Assembly: GCF_026151205.1 (NCBI RefSeq)
Contig: NC_087082.1
Location: forward strand, 13,859,365-13,923,364
From: Bolinopsis microptera
Taxonomy: Eukaryota > Ctenophora > Tentaculata > Lobata > Bolinopsidae
Direction: 5' to 3'
DNA length: 64,000 nucleotides
In this document: positions 59,178 through 64,000 of the stretch, piece by piece
Layout of the letters: each line of letters begins with the position of its first letter
Numbering within the stretch: position 1 is the first letter of the stretch
Made by a program: the position numbers and the translations under genes
Notes under the pieces: model-generated
Database searches by the model: none
What the model was told of the DNA's origin: nothing
What the model saw: the letters and a program-made list of their open reading frames with translations, nothing else

Positions 59178-62100
59178 ATGTCAGATAGTGATGATAGTTG
59201 TTTAGTTTTACCTGACCCAAATCCAGATCTTTCAAAGTTCTCCCTCTTCGAAACGCCCTTAGTTCCCAAGGAAGAGCAGTCTGCTTCTTTATCTAAAGGA
59301 GCAAAATTATCAGACCCTGGCAGTGACACAGAGACAATCTCCACAATAGATTTGTGCGTTAGAAAGAAGAAGCCAAACGTCTCGTTGTCCACTTACATTT
59401 CGCGCCCAAATAAGGCATCTCTTAAACCTCAGTTGGAGCAACTGAACTCGAAATCAACTGTCACAGTTAAATCAATGCTGTCTAGAGAGAGTAAACGAAG
59501 GAAGGTTGAGGTAATGTAAACATTGTAAATCTTGGCATGTTGCGACTACTCAATAGTATACAAATCCTTTCTTACAATCGCTGTGATTACAGCAACTATG
59601 TATTGATAGTATATTCCTCTTTGCTAGGATGTACAAGTAATTTTTCTTTCGATTCCTTAAACAAATATTGAGAAAATGTTTAACTGGAATGTTGTTTCAG
59701 AAGACTGGTAACAAAGTTGATTCCTCACGGATAGTCAATTTATTCAATTCTGGTCTAAAAGTTGCAGAAATAGCTGAAAAGTTTAGTATTTCCAAGAAAT
59801 GTGCTCAGCAGATAGTTGAAAAACATGCTGGTCCAGCAGAACCTCAAGTTCTACCCCCTCCTAAGAAACGAGGAGTACCCAAATTTCCGCAGGTATACCC
59901 AAGACTTTTGTCTAATCGTTATCTTTGAAAAATAGCTACTATATCAAATTTTGTATAGCACTATGATACTGATAGATACATATTTCTACTTTATTAGACT
60001 GATTTATTGTCCAAGGAGGCCACAACTAACTGTTTGTTATATCCATTATTAAATTAATTCAGTTATATTTTTGCTGTTTATGCAAAAGAACATTATTTGA
60101 AAGAAAATATTTAATTCAAAAATCTCAAAAATGTTTTCAGGATCCTGCCTCCATGACTGCCCTCAGATCAGAACGACCTCCAATGATAGTTCCTGTAAGT
60201 AATTTGTGGTTTGTCATTTTGGGTGTCAAAAAAATCGCTGTCACCCATGAATTAGCTATGTCATTAGACATTATAACGTATTATTGATAGAGCTAGAGTT
60301 AGATTGAAATATCACTCACAGAGCGAAATTAGAGATAAGATAACTCAGAACGAGCTAAAATTGGGACGGAGAAAGAGCCAAGTTGCTGATGGGCAGGTTA
60401 TTAAATCTTTACTGTTAATTTGTGTTCATTGAAAATATATAATTTGATAAGAAATAGTTATGACATTTTTATGTACATATTACATGGATATGTGTTAAAT
60501 GAACTAGCAGGAACCCGTATAACCCTAAAATGGTGTCAAGACTCAAGAGACTAAAATAATTATTACCTATTTAATTCGCGTTTTTGACACCACTTGGGGG
60601 TCCAAATTTTGGGCTCTAAAATTCCTATTCCTTGGCCGATTTTTTTATTTTTACATGCTGATTTGAAGGCCATTAAAGCATTTGACCCAGTCAAAAAATT
60701 TTCAGTTTTATATCATTTACAGTTTTTGCGGAAAGTCGCGTTAAAGTTGATGCCGTGGTGTCAGTAAAATGGCACGGATGAACACATATATATCGTCTCG
60801 CTTTATATATAGTAAGATAATCACGGTTGGATAACTAACTTAATCTTTACATTCCAGGTCTCTGAGAAGGTCTCACCGCCCAAAGGTCAGGAACTTGAGA
60901 CATTTTATTTTGGCAAAAAGCTAACTTCATTCGTATTTTACAGTATCATTATTATAGTTCTTAATATGTACTTTAATGTATTTTCTGCAAGAACACGATC
61001 CTAATTTTATTCACCTTCCATAATTCAGAATTATGTGTTAGGGGTCGTTCACATATTACGTAATCAGCTGAGAGGGGGGGGGGGGGGGGGGTTTCCGAAT
61101 GATAACGCTAGTGTAATTTTGACACAATAGCTATGTGTAAAACTGATTACGGAGGGGGCCGGGGGGGGGGGGGGGGGGGTAAAAATGTTCCAAAAAATGA
61201 TTACGTAATATGTGAACGACCCCTTATGCATGGCATTTTTACTTTTGGTTTGATCAAAAAGTTCATAAGCTATACTTATTAGGGATACAATTGTGCAGGT
61301 TGTTGTAACATGCTTCACTTTGCAGGAGCACAACAGAAAGTCAAATACCAGTGCAAATACTGTCCTTGTGCAGTTTTCAACTCTGATACTCCCGAGGAGA
61401 AGAAGTTTCACTATAACAAGAACTGTTTAGGAATTGGGAAGAAAATTGTAACAATCCAGAAGGAGCTCAGAGACAGATCATCCCAGCAAGTAGAGGCATT
61501 GAACAGTCATTTTATCAAACAAGGACCTCTCTTCATTTGTGCGTATTGTCAGAAACAAGTGGAATTACTGCAAAACTGTAAAATAGCTGTTGCAAAGTAT
61601 CTTCACCTTGATCTGTACCATAAAGAGATTAAGCCGGAGATTAAAAGGATAACGACAATGTCAGACATCCAGAGGATTATCTCTGGCAGCTCATCCGCAA
61701 AACCAATAGTCTGCATTAAGGCAGGAAGTGCCATGCCACTGTCGAAGAAGTTGCAGTCTGGGGTAAGTGTTGATTCTGATTCGAAATGGCAGAAGCCTGC
61801 TTCCAGAACTCTACCTAAGTTTGTGAAGAGATCAATTTCATTACCCCAATCTTGTTCATCAGACTTTCCAGCGTCTTCATTAAGAGCAAAAACATCTTCA
61901 ACTGAATCATCAGATAGTGGCGTTACAGTGACTACTTTTAAGAATGATAAGAGCAGAAACCGCTTTAAAAGGAAGACGAGTTCGTCTTCTGAAGAGGGAC
62001 AGAGGAGGGCCAAACGACCGTCCATTTCACCGCGAATCCCACAAGCCTACGTCAAAGAATCTTCTTTGTCGCCTGAAACTTCTTCCAGAGAATCCTCTCC

Positions 62101-62200
62101 AGATATAGATGTAAGTGTTCTAATATTTTGTATTATGTGTCGGTGTGGTCTTTGATTTATATGTTCTTTATTTGTTACTTTATAGCCCTCCATGTCTTAA
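59178..62200 (+). CDS. Unrecognised nuclear-type protein with HTH and zinc-finger-like motifs
   Basis: Six exons, 59178-59510, 59701-59892, 60141-60194, 60858-60885, 61326-62110 and 62186-62200; phases agree, 468 aa. Residues 1-111 are acidic/serine-rich, ending in SRESKRRKVE. Residues about 115-150 form a predicted helix-turn-helix (SSRIVNLFNSGLKVAEIAEK, then ISKKCAQQIVEKH), similar in pattern to homeodomain-like/transposase HTHs. About 185-285 holds two C-x2-C units: CKYCPCAVF with a later H...C, and CAYCQKQVELL with a later H-x4-H, both C2H2-like with unusual spacing. The tail is Ser/Arg/Lys-rich with NLS-like clusters (RFKRKTSSSS; RRAKRPS). The ATG directly follows CTGTTCAG. AATAAA at 62,209-62,214 supports the end. 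A DNA-associated role is inferred; no family recognised. Confidence 0.68.
60505..60835 (-). repeat. Dispersed repeat R1, uninterrupted copy
   Basis: Reverse-oriented relative of 10,640-11,765 without the mariner MITE. The site ATATATATCGTCTCGC is intact here. Lies in intron 3 of the HTH gene. Confidence 0.8.
61041..61223. mobile_element. PIF/Harbinger-like MITE with two G tracts
   Basis: Ends GGGGTCGTTCACATATTACG and CGTAATATGTGAACGACCCC, flanked by TTA at 61,038-61,040 and 61,224-61,226. It has two internal G runs. Inserted in intron 4 of the HTH gene. Confidence 0.85.
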
Positions 62201-62214
62201 GCAATTTAAATAAA

Positions 62215-64000
62215 GTAATTATTTTCTTGGGAACCTCGACGAACTTTGCTTTACGGTTTCATCATTGCTGTGATAACAAAAGGGCTATAAATGTATAAAT
62301 TCTCATAGATTACGTAGATCAAGTATTACTATTAGATACATGAGGGGCACTCAGAATTAAATTGTAGTCTGTTTGGACTGAGCGACTTCATACTTTCGCA
62401 CCGTTTTAACTACGAAAATGTAATGCGTGTTTTCGAATATAATCGGCGGGTTTAAACTTTTGGATTTCAACTGCGATAGTGAAGTCCCGGCAGTAGGCAC
62501 GGGTTACACTAGTCTATAATAATACTCAAAATGTGTGTGGGTGAGCGTGTAATTTCCGAACGGAAAACGGCAAGAGTTGTGGAACTGGTTTTTTCGGTAG
62601 AGTTTCGAAAAAACTCTGATGAAGCCAAAACAAATTTTTAAAAAATCGGCCATTGGTAATTGGTTTAATTAATGGTTTTGTAACCCAAATGTGATACTAA
62701 AGTGTCTCACATTTTCTCCCTCTCTCACTCTCTCTCTCTCTCACTCTCTCTCTCCCCATTTACAGCTCCCCTTATTACAGCTTTGGTCTATAATTAGGCA
62801 ATTTTGCAGTAGAGCTAGGAGCCGCAAGATTGCCTATTAAGTATTACTGTATTATTTGATACGTGTTGGGCGCTCAGAATTAAATTTACTGTAATGTGGC
62901 CGGTTTCAACTGGGCGAGTTCATACTTTTGCACTGTGTTAATTTTTGCACCGTTTATACTTTTGCAATTCAAAGGCACGGGTTACACTAGTGTATTCATA
63001 AAATCAATCAAGTAGATATGAAATTTCGATACAAAATTATCAGTGAATAAAACGAATTAAAATTATACGACTGAAATAAAATTATACGACTGAAAGCTCG
63101 GACTCTCAGTTCCTTTAAGATGATAGGATATAAAAGTTGTTACTACAATGTAATAGTACATACCGGCGCGGGGGGGGGGGGGGGGGGGGGGTACAATGTA
63201 CATACACTAAGTACCGTACGTTACGTTGGGGGGGGGGGGGGGGGGGGGGTGCAGGTGGGTCATATTTTCTTCCAAAACACAGTTAGTACATGGTACATTT
63301 CCCAGAAAAACAGTTAGTACATAGTACTCAAGGGGGTGTCCAACCCAAAAAAAACCCATTTTACCTCAAATTTCAATTTTGGGAATGGGTTATGAGGTTT
63401 TTTGGGTTTTAAAAAATTTTCTTTTTTTTGTAACTTTTTATCTTATTCGACTACATTGAAAACTAAACCCCTTCTAAATAGTGGGTATAATTTGCCCATT
63501 TCCCAATGTTTAATGAGCTGTTTAAAGCAATTTATGGGTGGGTATCTTATTTTATATACCAAGACACAGTTAGTACCGTGATTTTTTAACAGTTACCGCG
63601 AAGGGGGTGGGTGGTTGGTTCTTTTGAAAAATTCCAAAATTACACTTAGTCGTACAGAACTTACTACCTGATCCCCCCGGCCCCCCCGGCCCCCCCCCCC
63701 CCCGTAAATACCTCTAATTGATAATAATAAAGTTTCCGTTACATTTGATTTTGACAGTGATCTGTTTTGCCTAGTACAGTTTGACAGTGTTCTCATCAGC
63801 TTATAAATAATTCAGTATATTTTCTACTGTTAATTAACTCCATGATAGTTAATCGTTCGGACTCGGTCTTTGCTAGATAACGATCGTTCTTCGGTTTGGC
63901 ACAATGTCCTAATTTAATATGTTGATGATGAATTAGCTAGTGTTTTTACACGTTGTCTGTTTCACCTCCTGTATCACCTATATCCAACTTCATTGACAAT
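62215..64000. other. Gene-free end of window: repeats and homopolymers
   Basis: 62,335-62,525 and 62,865-62,990 are divergent copies of one repeat (shared CTCAGAATTAAATT, TTCATACTTT and GGCACGGGTTACACTAGT). A CT microsatellite lies at 62,715-62,755. G tracts of about 20 bases are at 63,171-63,190 and 63,229-63,249, and a C tract is near 63,687-63,703. Around 63,150-63,680, motifs such as ACAGTTAGTACATRGTAC repeat irregularly. No supported gene. Confidence 0.5.

Overview
The window is eukaryotic and almost certainly from an invertebrate animal. Coding exons are short, with GT-AG introns (one GC-AG), and the products are metazoan-type: a nuclear-basket nucleoporin, PTEN, two ciliary proteins (LRRC9 and DYNC2I2), a seven-helix receptor, ABRACL/costars and a C5orf63-type glutaredoxin. 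AT-rich introns and intergenic DNA hold many small inverted-repeat transposons and very long G/C homopolymers. I cannot name the species; a non-bilaterian or another intron-rich invertebrate fits. Gene models were spliced by eye, by matching exon phases across every junction and by recalled similarity to human orthologues.

Layout. 59-6990 (+): complete NUP153-like gene, 11 exons, 1332 aa. 7.0-14 kb: its 3'UTR, then a mosaic of transposon debris including a mariner-type MITE nested in an older repeat. 14,031-32,356 (-): complete LRRC9, 31 exons, 1432 aa. Two genes lie antisense inside its introns: a GNAT acetyltransferase of SSAT type (17,997-19,935) and a small secreted protein (23,715-24,753). 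32,694-34,465 (-): DYNC2I2/WDR34, whose stop is only 337 bp from the LRRC9 start codon. 34.5-37.9 kb: repeats. 37,892-41,187 (-): divergent seven-helix receptor. 42,599-47,029 (+): PTEN, 9 exons, 394 aa. 48.8-51.1 kb (+): C5orf63-like glutaredoxin. 51,553-52,338 (+): ABRACL. 52.3-59.1 kb: dense repeats, a recent ~930-bp duplication and non-LTR retrotransposon fragments. 59,178-62,200 (+): unrecognised helix-turn-helix/zinc-finger-like protein. 62.2-64 kb: repeats and G tracts.

The most unusual signal is recurrent: several tandem repeats have a unit that spans an exon-intron junction, so the splice site itself is multiplied. It is seen at four LRRC9 junctions (22 bp x about 19, 30 bp x 2, about 70 bp x 7-8, 50 bp x 3) and one acetyltransferase junction (about 30 bp x 5, with poly-G). 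A second recurring feature is an acceptor-like polypyrimidine-AG directly before several start codons, which suggests non-coding first exons or spliced-leader trans-splicing. Functionally the genes are housekeeping or cell-biological (nuclear pore, cilium, phosphoinositide signalling, actin, redox); only LRRC9 and DYNC2I2 look like related neighbours.
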